Below are positions 22,890-34,801 of a DNA stretch of 64,000 nt, piece after piece; positions within the stretch are counted from its first letter, which is position 1, and every line of letters begins with the position of its first letter. The notes under the pieces were generated by a model. The model worked only from the letters and a program-made list of their open reading frames with translations. It did not search any database and was not told where the DNA came from. The translations under genes were made by a program, and so were the position numbers. Source of the stretch: Solanum dulcamara. Its lineage: Eukaryota > Streptophyta > Magnoliopsida > Solanales > Solanaceae. Location of the stretch: the NCBI RefSeq assembly GCF_947179165.1, contig NC_077248.1, positions 48,758,232 to 48,822,231 on the forward strand, given 5' to 3'.

Positions 22890-25800
22890 AGACTGCTTCA
22901 ACTTTATTTGATCTAGGTTCCACGTATCCCTATGTGTCTATATATTTTGCTCTATGTCTGGGTATTCCTTATGAGTCACTTGAGGTCTCATTGCATGTTT
23001 TGACCCCAGTAAGGGATTTTTTAGTAGTGGATCAGGTTTGTAGATCCTGTACGGTGACTATTCAGGGGCATGAGACTCGGGCAGATCTTATTTTACTTGA
23101 TATGCTGGACTTCGATGTTATTCTGGGCATAGATTGGCTATCCCTTCATTATGCAGTTTTAGACTGTTATGCCAAGACCGTTACACTAGTCATTCTTGGT
23201 ATTCCCCCAGTCTTGTGGCAGGGTGTTTATAGTCACTCACCGACTAGGATCATATCCTTTATGCGGGCCCGACGGCTAGTTGGGTCTGGGTTCTTGGTGT
23301 ACTTAGCATATGTTCGTGATGTGTCCAGTAAGGCCCCTACTATTGATTCAGTCCTTGTGGTTAGGGAGTATACTGATGTTTTCCCCACTAACCTACCTGG
23401 CCTACCCCTAGAGAGAGATATTGAATTTGCCATATATTTAAAGCCAGGAACTAAGCCCATTTCTATACCACCTTACCATATGGACCCTGCAGAGCTTAAG
23501 GAACTCAGCGTGCAGCTTGAGGATCTTCTAGGTAAGGGATTTATTCGCCCGAGTGTGTCTCCGTGGGGTGCGCCCATCTTGTCTGTTAAGAACAAGGATG
23601 GGACTATGCGGATGTGTGTTGATTACAAACAGCTGAACAAGGTGATGGTGAAAAACCATTACCTCATGCCTCGTATTGATGATCTATTCGATCATTTTCA
23701 GGGTGCGACTGTGTTTTCTAAGATTGACTTGAGGTCTGACTACCACCAATTGTGAATTCGAGCAGTCGACATTCCTAAGACTGCTTTTTGGACTTGCTAT
23801 GGCCACTATGAGTTCCTTGTGATGTCTTTTGGACTTACCAATGCCCCCGCAACTTTTATGGACCTTATGACTCGAGTATTCAGGACTTATCTTGACTCCT
23901 TCATGATTGTATTCATCGATGACATACTGGTATACTCAAAGAGTAGGGAGGAGCACGAGCAGCACTTAAGGGTTGTGCTCCAGACTTTGAGAGATCAACA
24001 GCTTTATGCTAAATTCTCAAAGTGTGAGTTTTGTTGGATTCTGTGGCATTTCTAGAACACGTGGTGTCCAGAGAGGGTATAAGAGTGGATCCAGTGAAGA
24101 TTGAGGCTATTCATGGTTGACTTAGGCCCACATCTGTTACGGAGATTCGGAGTTTCATTAGATTAGTTGGGTATTATAGATGATTTATTTAGGGTTTCTC
24201 TACCATTGTAGCCCCATTGACCCATTTGACCTACCAGGATATTCCCTTTGTATGGTCCGAGGAGTGTGAGTTGAGCTTTCAGAAACTTAAGGAGTTGCCT
24301 ACCATCGCTCTTGTTTTGACTCTACCAGTTGAGGGAGAGATATTTTCAATATATTGTGATACTTCTAGTGTAGGTCCTGGGTGTGTACTGATGCAGTGTG
24401 GTCGAGTTATTGTTTATGCTTCCAGACAGTTGAGAGTGCACAAGCACAACTACCCCACCCATGACCTGGAACTAGCGGCGGTAATTTTCGTGCTCAAGAT
24501 ATAGAGGCACTACTTATACGGATTCCATTATGAGGTATATATAGATCACCGCAGCTTACAGTACATTATACGTCAGAAGGATCTTAATTCTAGACAACAA
24601 CGTTGGATTGAGCTACTAGACGATTATGACATCTCTATCCTCTACCACCTAGACAAGGCGAATATAGTAGTGTATGCCTTGAGCCGGAAGACTGGGAGTA
24701 TGGGTAGTTTAGCTTACTGGTCATCTGCGGAGCGACCCCTAGCCTTAGACATCCAGTATTTGTCTAATCGGATGGTCAGGTTGGAAATCTAAGATTCTGG
24801 ACTGATTTTGACTTTTATGGGAGCTCGATCATCTCTACTGGACCAGATTCGTGGCCAGTAGTTTGAGGATGGAGCATTGGTAGAATTTCAAAAGTTACTA
24901 TTGCAAGGCGAGGGTGTCCAGGCTTCTATAGATTTGGATGGCATACTACGGTTCGATGGTTGCCTTTGTGTTCCCAGAGTTGGAGACTTCATTCAGTTGA
25001 TCCTTCATGAGGCCCACAATTCTAGATATTCTATCCATCCGAGCACTGCGAAGATGTATTAGGATTTGAGACAGCATTACTGGTGGTATGGTATGAAGAG
25101 AGATATAGCTGAGTATGTATCCTATTGTTTAAGTTGCCAGCAGGTTAAGGCCTAGCATTAGCGGGCTGGTGGAGTCTTTTAAAGATTACACATTCCCAAG
25201 TGGAAATGGGAACGGATTACCATGGACTTCGTAATGGGATTTCCTCGAACATCTAGAGGTAATGATGGTATTTGGGTCATCATTGATCGATTGACCAAGT
25301 CAGTGCATTTCTTGTTAGTATGGTCCACTTTTACTGCAGATCGTCTAGCTCAAATCTATATTTAGGAGGTGGTCTATCTGCATGGGGTACCGATATCCAT
25401 TATATCAGATAGGGGATCTCAATTTACTTCCAGTTGTTGGAGGGCCTTTTAGAGAGAGTTAGGCACCTGGGTTGATCTTAGTACGACATTTCATCCACAG
25501 ACTAATGGTCAGTCAGAACGTACTATTCCGGTTCTGGAGGATATGCTGCGAGCTTGTGTATTAGAGTTCAAAGGTCATAGGGAGCAGTACTTAGCTTTGG
25601 CAAAGTTTGCGTACAACAACATCTACCACTCTAGTATTCAGATGGCCCCGTTTGAGGCCTTATATGGTAGGCATTATCGCACTCCGGTTGGTTGGTTTGA
25701 GTCATCAGATCCTGGGCCACACAGTACCAATTTACCTCAGGATGCCATAGCCAGAGTCCGGATTATTCAGGATAGGCTGAGGACAGCTCAGAGTAGGCAC

Positions 25801-26240
25801 CAGAGTTATGCCGATCGCAGGCGTCGGCCTTTGCTCTTCGAGGTAGGAGATCAAGTGTTCTTTCGGGTATCGTCCTTGAAGGGCGTGATGAGATTTGGTG
25901 GGTGGGGTAAGCTTAGCCCTAGGTATATCAGGCCTTTTGAGATTCTGACGAGAGTTGGAGAGGTTGCTTATGAGTTGGCTTTTCCACCAGTATTTTCAGC
26001 TATACACCCTATTTTTAATGTTTCTATGCTGCGTCGGTATATTCCAGATGAGTCTTACGTGCTTTAATATGAATCTGTTGAGTTGGATGATCGACTTTTG
26101 TAGAAAAGCCAGTTGCTATTCTAGCCAGAGATGTTCGCCAGCTTTGTTCCAAGTCCATCCCTATTATTAAGGTCCAGTGGTGCCATCGTCTGATCGAGGA
26201 GGCTACATGGAAGACTGAGCAAGAGATATGGGAGTAGTTC
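22890..26240 (+). pseudogene. gypsy pol: protease, RT, RNase H, integrase, chromodomain remnant (broken)
   Basis: The protease active site reads DLGST at 22910-22924 (usual Ser or Pro replaced by Leu). The linker [10 protein letters not shown] and RT N-terminus are open in one 273-codon stretch (22934-23755). The RT catalytic FIDDIL is intact at 23912-23929. RNase H lies at about 24217-24700. The integrase keeps its first His and the Cys pair (CLSCQQVK). The core has Asp 25225-25227, Asp 25408-25410 and Glu 25516-25518. A 174-codon open piece (25543-26067) covers the integrase C-terminus up to FNVSMLRRY. After that the frame shifts and the chromodomain is only partly readable. Frameshifts near 24040 and many stops disable it. 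Confidence 0.94.
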
Positions 26241-26314
26241 TCCAGTTTATTTGACCCTCCAGGTATGCTCTTGTCCTTACTTTCACGGATGAAATTTCTT
26301 TTAGTAGTGGATGT

Positions 26315-29300
26315 TGTAATGACCCTGAAGGAAATTTTAAGAATTATTGTAAAATGACCATTTTACCCCTCTTTTTAGATGCCCAAGTCATTTCTGATTG
26401 GTATCGGGTGTTGATTTTTAGAAAATCCTATGAAAAATTAAATCTTTGGAATTTTTGAGTTTTATAAGCTTTAAATATTAAAAAGTTGTATTTGGGGACA
26501 ATCGGAGCTACGGGTCTCAAAATGGAATTCCATCGATTCTAGCAGCTCCAAAATATTGAGATTGGCTTACGATATTTTACGAAATCAGTTTTGGAATTTT
26601 AACAAAGATTTGAGGCCTTGAGTTGAGAATTTGAGAAACTTTAAGTTAAGGTTTGACTTTGGTCAACTTTTGGAGTTACAATGCTCGGAATGGAATTCCA
26701 ACGACTCCGTTGGATTCGGGAGATGGTTTTTGGTCTAGGAGAAGTGTTGGTTGAATTTTTAGAGGTCCCGAGTCCGTTTTAGTACTCTAAAGGCCTAAGT
26801 TGGTTTAGGTGTAACTTTTTGAGTTTTGGATCAACGAGATCTCAAATTCAAATTCTAATGATTCCATCAGCTCCGGAATGACCAAATTAGGCTAGTAGAC
26901 TATTGGAATGACTATCGAGGCAATCGATACGAGTTTGGGGCCATTTGGTGCTTTTGACTTTGAAGGTTAGCCTATGATTGACTTTGATCAACATTCTTGG
27001 AAAACACGCTCGAATGAAAATTATGACAGCACGGTTAGTTCCAAAATATTGATTTTTGTCTAGAATGACCCTTCGTTCGCTTTCTGAGGCTTCCGGTCTA
27101 ATCTCGAGGCCCGTTGTGGAATATGGTTTAATAGGGTTCTTGGGTGTGGGACCCACTTTTTATTAAAATGATCTCGTATGGGAATTATGAATGCGCCATT
27201 GAGTCCAGAATGTCAAATTTAGTGGGGTAGCATATTTGGTTTATTTTTATCAGATTCCGAATGAATTCCGAGCACCCCATCGGAGATTTTGGATTTTCCA
27301 AAATCAGATTCTACAGCTGATGGAGTTTTTCTTGTTTTCGGATAGTTTCTCCAACTTTAAAACCCCATAACTTGAGTTATATAGCTCCAAATTGGGTGAT
27401 TCAAAAGGTAAACTTGTGATATTTTTCGTGTAAAATGCATTGGAGAAATTGAAAACTAATTTAAAGTATTTGATTCACGTAAATATCATGATTTTATTTG
27501 CAGCAGTGTCCATTTTTGGATTGAGTTTTTGAAGAATTTTGAGAAATTATTTCTTGAGCTATATAAACCCAATTTTGGTGATTCAAGGGTCTAAATTTAA
27601 GAGAATTTCGTAGAAATCTCGTGGTGATCTCAGAAACACGATGAGAAGCTTCATTTGAGGTAAAAATGTATTTTTAGTTACTGATTTAGTCTTTTTCGAA
27701 ATGAAATTTTATTGAGTTTTGAAAGAGTATATCTTGATCAATATAACTCCATTTTGAGTAATTCTTGAGAATAGATTGTGGAGTTTTTCACAAGGATCAT
27801 CATAGTGCAATATGTTTGGGTTGAAAGAGTTTTATTTCTTTAGAATTTGTTGATTTTGATGCTGCCATTTTTAGTCCTTTAGTCGGAATTTATGAGTTTT
27901 GGTTGTGTGCTTGTCCCGCATAGGTTTCCACCCCGAATTATGTTATAAATCTGATTTATGAGCTCAGGGTGACTTTGGAATCTATTTTAGGGAGGTCAAA
28001 TTCGAAATTCCATATGCGCGTCCCACAATTCCCATTTTAGACTCCGAAATTGGTCTGTCTCCAAAAATTATAAAATTAGTGTCTAAATGACCATATCGAC
28101 ATTGTGGTTTTTTTTCACATCGTGGCGGCGTTCCAAGGCCGTTCGAAAGAGAAAAGCTCTAGCACAGTGATTTGAAGCTCGCGTGTTTAGCCTACAGGTA
28201 GGCTACGGTTTTACCTTTTTTTAGATTAAGCTGGAATGTGTGAAAGGATGTTGAAATAGTTGGAATTTGGATTGGGTAGTTTAATTGTATATTTTAGGTG
28301 TTAGAAATCATGTTTTAGGCTTGTTATCGGGTTTTTCGAATATTTAGAAGCATGTGTATCTTGTCATTATTTGTTAGTATTATAAGGAGAGTTGAATGAG
28401 CATGTTGTTGATACTGTTGAGTATGTTGACCATAGTATAGGATATAAACTTATTTTAGATACCCCAGCGTCGCTCCGGTGGACTTAGCTCCTTGTAGAAT
28501 GGTGTAGCGAGCTAGTGTCTGGTAATTTGGCCTTAGTTAGCGTTACCCTTTCCCTTAAAAATATCCTCATCCATAAATTGGTATAATCGTGACTTTCATG
28601 ATGCGTTGACAATACTAGATTTCGTGATTGTTGACTTTGGCTCCAGTTCCAGTTTTGGCGGTATATCGATTGACTCATTTGGGAAAAAACTTTTGGTACT
28701 GTTGTATTCTAACTGGGAAGTAGAATGTTTGGCATCATGGGATAAATTATCTGTGAGCATCCAGGTACCAAGTCCTATCCTCCATTCTGAATTATCGGGG
28801 AGCATCCGAGTACTTAGCCCCGGCCTCTACCGGCTTACTAGTATGATGAGCATCCGGGTACCCAGTCTCGGCCTTGATCATACCGATGTATTACGGCGAT
28901 CATCCGGGTACCGAGTCCCAGGCTCGACCGCACTTATGTATTATGGCAAGCATTTGGGTATCCAGTCCCGGCCTTGGCCACTTTGAACATTCGGGTGAGT
29001 ATCTGGGTCCCAGTCCCGGCCTCGACCCCTAAGTCACCCCTAGATCTATTGACTCTTAGAGATTCTAGGTTTAGAAATGATATAGTACTTCAGCTCCTAA
29101 CATCGCAGATTCTTGGTTCCTAGCCTTGGTAGTTGTAGCTATTCTGTGTACTTGGCGGGCTTATGGGGGCTTGTTCGAGTTTTTATTTAACTTGCACACG
29201 AGTGTCCCGACTGGGCTTATAGGGCCCCAGTTGGGTATAGTTAGCTGTAGTTCTCATAGGTAGTACTCTTTTCCCTTTTTGATGATTATGTTGACACCTA

Positions 29301-29855
29301 TTTAGGCTATTCCTCTTTTTCATATTGTTTTTTATCTTTTCTGCTCATTCGGCCTATGATACCTACTGGGTACCTATTGTCTTAGTACTCATACTACACT
29401 CTGCATCTACTTTCGTGATGCAGGATCGAGCATCAGCTACCATCGTGGATAGATCGAGCCTATTGTAGTCAGCTTCGGAGACTAGGGTGAGCACTTGGCA
29501 TTTTTGGATCATTTCTATCTCCCTCCTTCACTATGGATGGCCCGTCTTTTGCCTTTTTAGACTAGCCAGTTGTTGTATATATTTTTGGTCCACTTTTGGG
29601 ACTTGTACTCGTCTTTTATTTTGTAGCAGCTCTGTACTTGTGACTTCCAGATTTTGGGAAGGATGTTTAGTTGTTTATATCATGTTTTGGTTTACTTCTG
29701 CTTATTCTTTCTCTTTCTGCTTATCTTTATAATTCGTCACTCTTGTTTAGTTTCTGCCCTCAAACCTATTACTTAAAGTTTTGGGTTGATGGATTGTTTT
29801 ACCTACTGGTGGATTATAGTAGGTGTCATCATGACCTAAGGAATTGGGTCATGCA
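26315..29855 (+). repeat. 3' LTR of the innermost gypsy element, 3.5 kb
   Basis: It starts TGTAATGACCCTGAAGG and ends TACCTACTGGTGG...GGGTCATGCA. It is related along its length to the minus-strand LTR at 58744-61500 and more distantly to the solo LTR at 34802-37898. It carries a minisatellite at 28755-29030. Confidence 0.93.
28755..29030. repeat. LTR minisatellite with GAGCATCCGGGTACCCAG units
   Basis: Five to six degenerate units of about 50-60 bp contain GAGCATCCGGGTACCCAG and CCCGGCCTYGA. The counterpart on the other strand is at 59570-59860 in a related LTR. Confidence 0.85.
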
Positions 29856-32800
29856 AACAAATGCAATAAAGACACAAGGAACCACCCCCAAGACCTGACA
29901 TCATTCGGTAATCAAGCACCTAAATCAAAATATGAATAAAAAGCTTTTATAGATGCAATATATAAGTACAGACAGTGTTCGAAAGCAAGTAAAGTCTAGT
30001 CCTAATCCACCATAGATGGAAATCGGCAACTCTAGATCCTAGGAGCACACCAAATCTCCGAATCAAGCTGCTCCATACCAATTCAAATCAACGGCGATAA
30101 CCCATACTATAACTTGTAGGGAGTAGAAGTGTAGTATGAGTACCAAACGAATGGTACTCAATAGGTATAGGCCAACTGATCTCCATAGATAAAGCAAGTA
30201 TAAATAACATATAATCAGGTAAATATAGAACAAGTAAGCAAATAAGATCTAATACAAGGTAAGGAAAGAAATAAGAGTAAAGAGGTGGGATATATATGTA
30301 TAAACATAGGAGACGGAGGCAAAGAACACACATGCACACGCAAGCCTCAACCTCTTTAAAGTAAGGAAGCACTAAAGGAACTAAATAATCAAGGACGGAA
30401 GCACTGCCTATCACAACTAATTATATACCACCTAAGGACCAAACAAACTGAGTCCAACTAGAAATAACAACAACAAAAGCCCAAACTAAGACACCCTGCA
30501 ACCCAACTACAAGTACGACAAAAGATAAGAACAAATATAATCAGACAATAACCGATCAAACGCCAATACCCTCGAAAGGTACAAATAATGAAAAACATAT
30601 CCCTGGCCCCCATAAACATAGGGACCACACAGTAAACAAATATACTGGTGATAGGTGATTCTTAGGAATGTAAGTTTGTAGTAAAAACCAGTAACATCAT
30701 CGATGGCTCTATGCAATCAACAACGACAACAAGTGTATAGACCCACCCCGACCCTCAACCTACCAGGTGGGACCCATGCGACTTTCTCACAAGTTTTATG
30801 GTGTACTGGCCAGATAGTCCCATAGGGGATGCGGGAAGTCCGTATACACTTCTTGGTCCCGAACTAGGTCTTTCATAAATATATAGTATCCCCATAGTTG
30901 TACCGAAGAGTGAGCGGCCAAGCCGATGTAGAAAAGGGTAACACCATGCTGGATAATCAAGTACGGGCTAAAGGAATCCTAGATGCAGCCAAAGTATAAA
31001 AGGGAAACACCCCACTGGTTATCAATAGAAACTGAGTGCATCCTCAATGCCTCAGAATTGTTAGTATAAAATAGATCACATCCTCAATGCCTCGTAAATC
31101 TCAAATCATTTTATCAAAATAGTCCAGGTGGTACTACTCCTGCTAAAAACCAATTTAAAAGTAGAAAAAATATGAGAATGTCCTCTCAAAAGTAGTAGTA
31201 AAAATCTAATAAAATACCAGGATCGTACCACAAAATGAGTGAATATGCTCAATCAATACAAATATGCCATCACCAGCATCCAAATAAGAGACACACAATG
31301 CAAATAGTAACATCAAGCTAAACCACATAGTCTAGACAAGAAGGGACTAACCTGGGATCCAATTGCTCCTCGAGTATGGCCTCGGGACCAATCAATAGAT
31401 AATATATGTAGAGGCATCCTAAGCCTATCGCTGAATAAGAAAGAACAATCGAGACATGGCTTAAATCAGATAAGGGGAGAAATATCTCTAGGATTGATGC
31501 TTTACCCTAAAATTTTCCATCTTAGCTTTCAACAAGCACAACTAAGCTAAACCTATGGCTACGACAAGCCACAGAGTACTCTAGCAATAGCACTAAGTCA
31601 CACCAACAATCTCAAGTGTGTACTGGAAGCAACGCCTAGCTACAAAAGTACTGGAACATAAACTAAAGCATCTATGTCTAAAACCTATCCTAAGGCCATC
31701 AATTCCAATCCTAAAAAGGATAATCTCACTAAACCCTAACACAAGAGAAACCACAAACCCAAAATAAGGAACTCAAGAGACTACGCTAGTCTAAGGTTCA
31801 ACTAGAGTCAAGAAAATAAAATAGAAAGAAGGAAGCCCTAAACCTGGAAAATACCAACCTAAATCACATGTAATATATACTAAACGATATCTAATAGAAC
31901 TCAGTCAAAAGGAGAGACCATAGCCTACTTGGGAGCTGACCAAAAGCACTCTAAATCCACTTCATAATAGTTATCCGTGCCCGAATCACCTCCAAATGCT
32001 TCCACGCTATCAATTTGTTGATCTACACATAATACAAGTGTTTTGATACCAAGAACATAATTTTTGGAGTCGGACCAAAAATCGGGTCTAACACGGGGAT
32101 TGTGGAACCCGCACCTAGAATTCCAAATTCAACTCGATAAAGAGGTATATTTGAGCTTAACAAAGTTATGGTCAATATTATAGCACAATTTAATGCTCAA
32201 AAAATATGGAAATCAGCCCATGCATACTAGAACAATTAATGGATAATTCAAGAAGGAGGGCAGTCCCATAGGGATAGAATTTACCTTAAAGGATTCCTCA
32301 ACGGATGAAACTAGTCACACCACGACGTTCCTTACGAAAAACCTCACAACTTGGCCCCAAGAATTGCTAAAAACAGAGTTAAAACTATCACAAAATCTAA
32401 CTCCAAATTTCATAGGAATCTTAACTCAAAAATGTTAAGAAAAACAACTAAATTCAATATTTTACCTCACACAAAGCCTCCCTCAAGATTGAGAGCTCAA
32501 CGGATTCCTCACAAAAATCTCTTGAAGTTAGACCCTTGAATCACAAAATTTGAGTTAAGAATGAGGGATTTATCATCTTTTGAAGTATGATATAAAGTTT
32601 GTAATGCAACATATAAATAACTAAAGAGGACCCGATGGATTTACTCTCCGCGATCGTAATGAACAGTGCTCCACAATCGCAGAGCATAAACTCTGAGACC
32701 TCTATGAACGCATTGGACCTCCGTGAATGTGGAGAGTAACCAAGCAGGCCCTTCGTGAACAAAGAATTCTTAACCATGATCGCAAAGGCCAATTTGGTGG

Positions 32801-34436
32801 GCACCGGATATTAGATAAAATGTTGATATTCTCCAAGTTCTAATACTCCGATGGGGTACTCGAAATTCATTTGAAATCTCATGTGAGCAAATGAACTCTG
32901 CTATCCCACCAAATTTGATATTCTGAACTTGATGACACAGTCAAAATTTTCATACGAGGTCATTACAACTAAATGTGGGTCCCACTCCAAATGCTATTTT
33001 TAGCCAAATTCTACAACCTGCCTCGAGGTTAGATTGAAAGCCTCAGAAAGAAAATAAAGGATTGTTCTAGACCAAACTCGATATTCTGAAGCTAACAGTG
33101 CTGATGGAATTTCAATTCGAGTGCGTTATACAAGAATATTGATCAAAGTCAACCATAGGCCAAGTTTTAAAGGCAAAAGCGTCAAATGGTCTCAAACTCG
33201 TACCGATTGCCTTGATACTCATGTTGATCATGATACTAGCCTAATTATGTCATTCCAGAGCTGATGGAACCTTCAAAATTCCATTTTGAGGTCGTTTACC
33301 TAAACTTATTACTGAAGTCAATCTTTTAGGTTATAAAAGGTCCAAACTAGGAAAATGGGCCTAAAACTCAAACGAACGATCAGGCGATCGAACAATTAGT
33401 GCTACCAAGTCATAAATGATGGTCTCTATAGGAACACTCTAAATGATAAAAATATTGGAGAATGAAGGAAATGACCTGGAGGTTCATTATAGAAAACAAA
33501 GAATAGTAAGACGATTATGAAGTATAGAGATGTTGGCGGCAGCGATAGGCGGTGGGAAACACCATTGTTGCCGATGAAACAAATAAAAACTTTCAGATCT
33601 TTAAAAAAAATTAAAATCTTGATAATGATGGAAGAAAATCAAGTATTTCATTTATATTCTTTGTGTGTAATGAATAATCAAATATGCTACTGATGGTGAC
33701 TTGAAACAAAAATGACATAGTGATAGTTGTAGGTGTTGCTCCGGCGATTTTCTTCGATGAAATTTTGATAAATTTAGGCAATATAATCATGAATTTTATG
33801 CATAAATGTCATACGATTTTCAAGAGAAGCATTATCTTTCTCATGATGTTTTTTCGGTGATCTTCTTCTGTGGATCCTCCGATGAGTTTGAGCAAAAAGA
33901 TCATGAACTTTGAGTTGAAAAATTATTAACTTTTTGATGAAAGTCATCATCTTCTCCACTCCTTTCTATTTTTTTAGAGTTTCTCTTTAAGGGTAGAGTG
34001 TTGAATATGCTTGCATGGGGATAAAGTAAAGAAATAATAAATGATGACAAATAACAATGAATTGTTGAAGATGATGAAGAAGAATTCAAACGAAAGGAAA
34101 ATGTAAAAGATTTAAAGAATGGGAGCCACCAATAAAAAAATAAAAAATAAAGAAAATTGACATAATTAATATATTAGAAATTATAATACTTACTTATACA
34201 ATGACCAATAAAATAGTGCCACGTGTTCAAAGTTTTTATTTTAACAGTTTTTTCCTTCTTCTCACGCACCTTAAGGAAGGTGATGACACTTTCTCTGCCA
34301 TGTCACCTTCTAAGGAGGTATTAATATCAGTTTGAACAAGATTAGGTGTGTATAGATCACCATGATAGTTTGAATGTGTAACTGACTTTTCGAGACAAGT
34401 TAAGAGGAAAAATTATGTCTTTTTCCTTTTACATTT

Positions 34437-34625
34437 TTTTAAATAATTTTTTTTATTTAGTAATTATTTTCCTACTTTCAGTACTCTCATTATATCGTTA
34501 TTAATGATATTAGTTTACAAATATGATAATTACATGATTAAAATATTATTTATAGTATACTATACAAACTTTTTCACTTAACATCACACAACTTGAGGAT
34601 AACCACACACACGGTCACCCAATAT
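34437..34625. repeat. duplicated segment, copy 2, right part
   Basis: It continues the match to 17805-18480 after the Mutator-like insertion (ACTTTTTCACTTAACATCAC and CACACACGGTCACCCAAT). The expected neighbouring B3 exon is absent; gypsy LTR sequence follows from about 34656. Confidence 0.75.
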
Positions 34626-34801
34626 AGATAGAACAAGTAGAAATTCATAACTTCTACCTATGTTGTTTCCTCTTTCTTATCATTATTATTGTTTCCTGCT
34701 TCATTTGTTTGACTTCCTCTTGATAACCCATTGCTTCTAGCTCTGACTATGGGTTAGACTTACCTACTAGTGGGTTGGAGTGGGTATCATTATGTCCTGA
34801 G

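Larger units (their letters stand above)
20726..29855 (+). mobile_element. Ty3/gypsy (Tekay/Del-type) retrotransposon, innermost of the nest
   Basis: It starts TGTAAAGACCC (20726) and ends GGGTCATGCA (29855), flanked by AACAA at 20721-20725 and 29856-29860. It contains a shortened 5' LTR, PBS, gag, pol and a full 3.5-kb 3' LTR. The first ~480 bp of the two LTRs align with many substitutions. gag and pol carry many stops, so it is inactive. Its 5' LTR lacks about 3.05 kb, so it could no longer direct a normal retroelement transcript. Confidence 0.96.
20566..33491 (-). mobile_element. solo gypsy LTR (~3.8 kb) inside the MULE, split by a later insertion
   Basis: On the plus strand it begins TTTCATGACCC (decayed TGTCACGACCC) and ends GGTTCATTATA (decayed CA). 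The first 160 bp (to 20725) and 29861-33491 join to about 3,790 bp. The 5-bp duplication GAAAA flanks it (20561-20565 and 33492-33496). It carries no internal region, so it is a solo LTR left after recombination between two LTRs. Its 30720-31250 part matches the LTR remnant at 5703-7336. A GC-richer patch with GCGATCG and GATCGCAAAGG words lies near 32640-32800. Confidence 0.93.
20225..34426. mobile_element. Mutator-like (MULE) element, ~1.27 kb before later insertions
   Basis: Left end GGAAAAAGGCATCAATTT and right end (reverse complement) GGAAAAAGACATAATTTT open inverted repeats of about 115 bp. These share AAAAGTCAGTTACAC, CTAATCTTGTTCAAA and TGATATTAATA. Identical 10-bp direct repeats TTTTACATTT flank it (20215-20224, 34427-34436). 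Long terminal inverted repeats with a 9-10-bp duplication are typical of Mutator-like elements. Without the nested LTR material the element is 20225-20565 plus 33497-34426. It has no transposase frame, so it is non-autonomous. The right internal part (33497-34310) holds nothing I recognise. Confidence 0.92.

Noticed and set aside
33774..34089. Two overlapping ~60-codon open frames in the MULE interior
   Set aside because: No transposase similarity, low complexity, and overlapping frames; probably chance.
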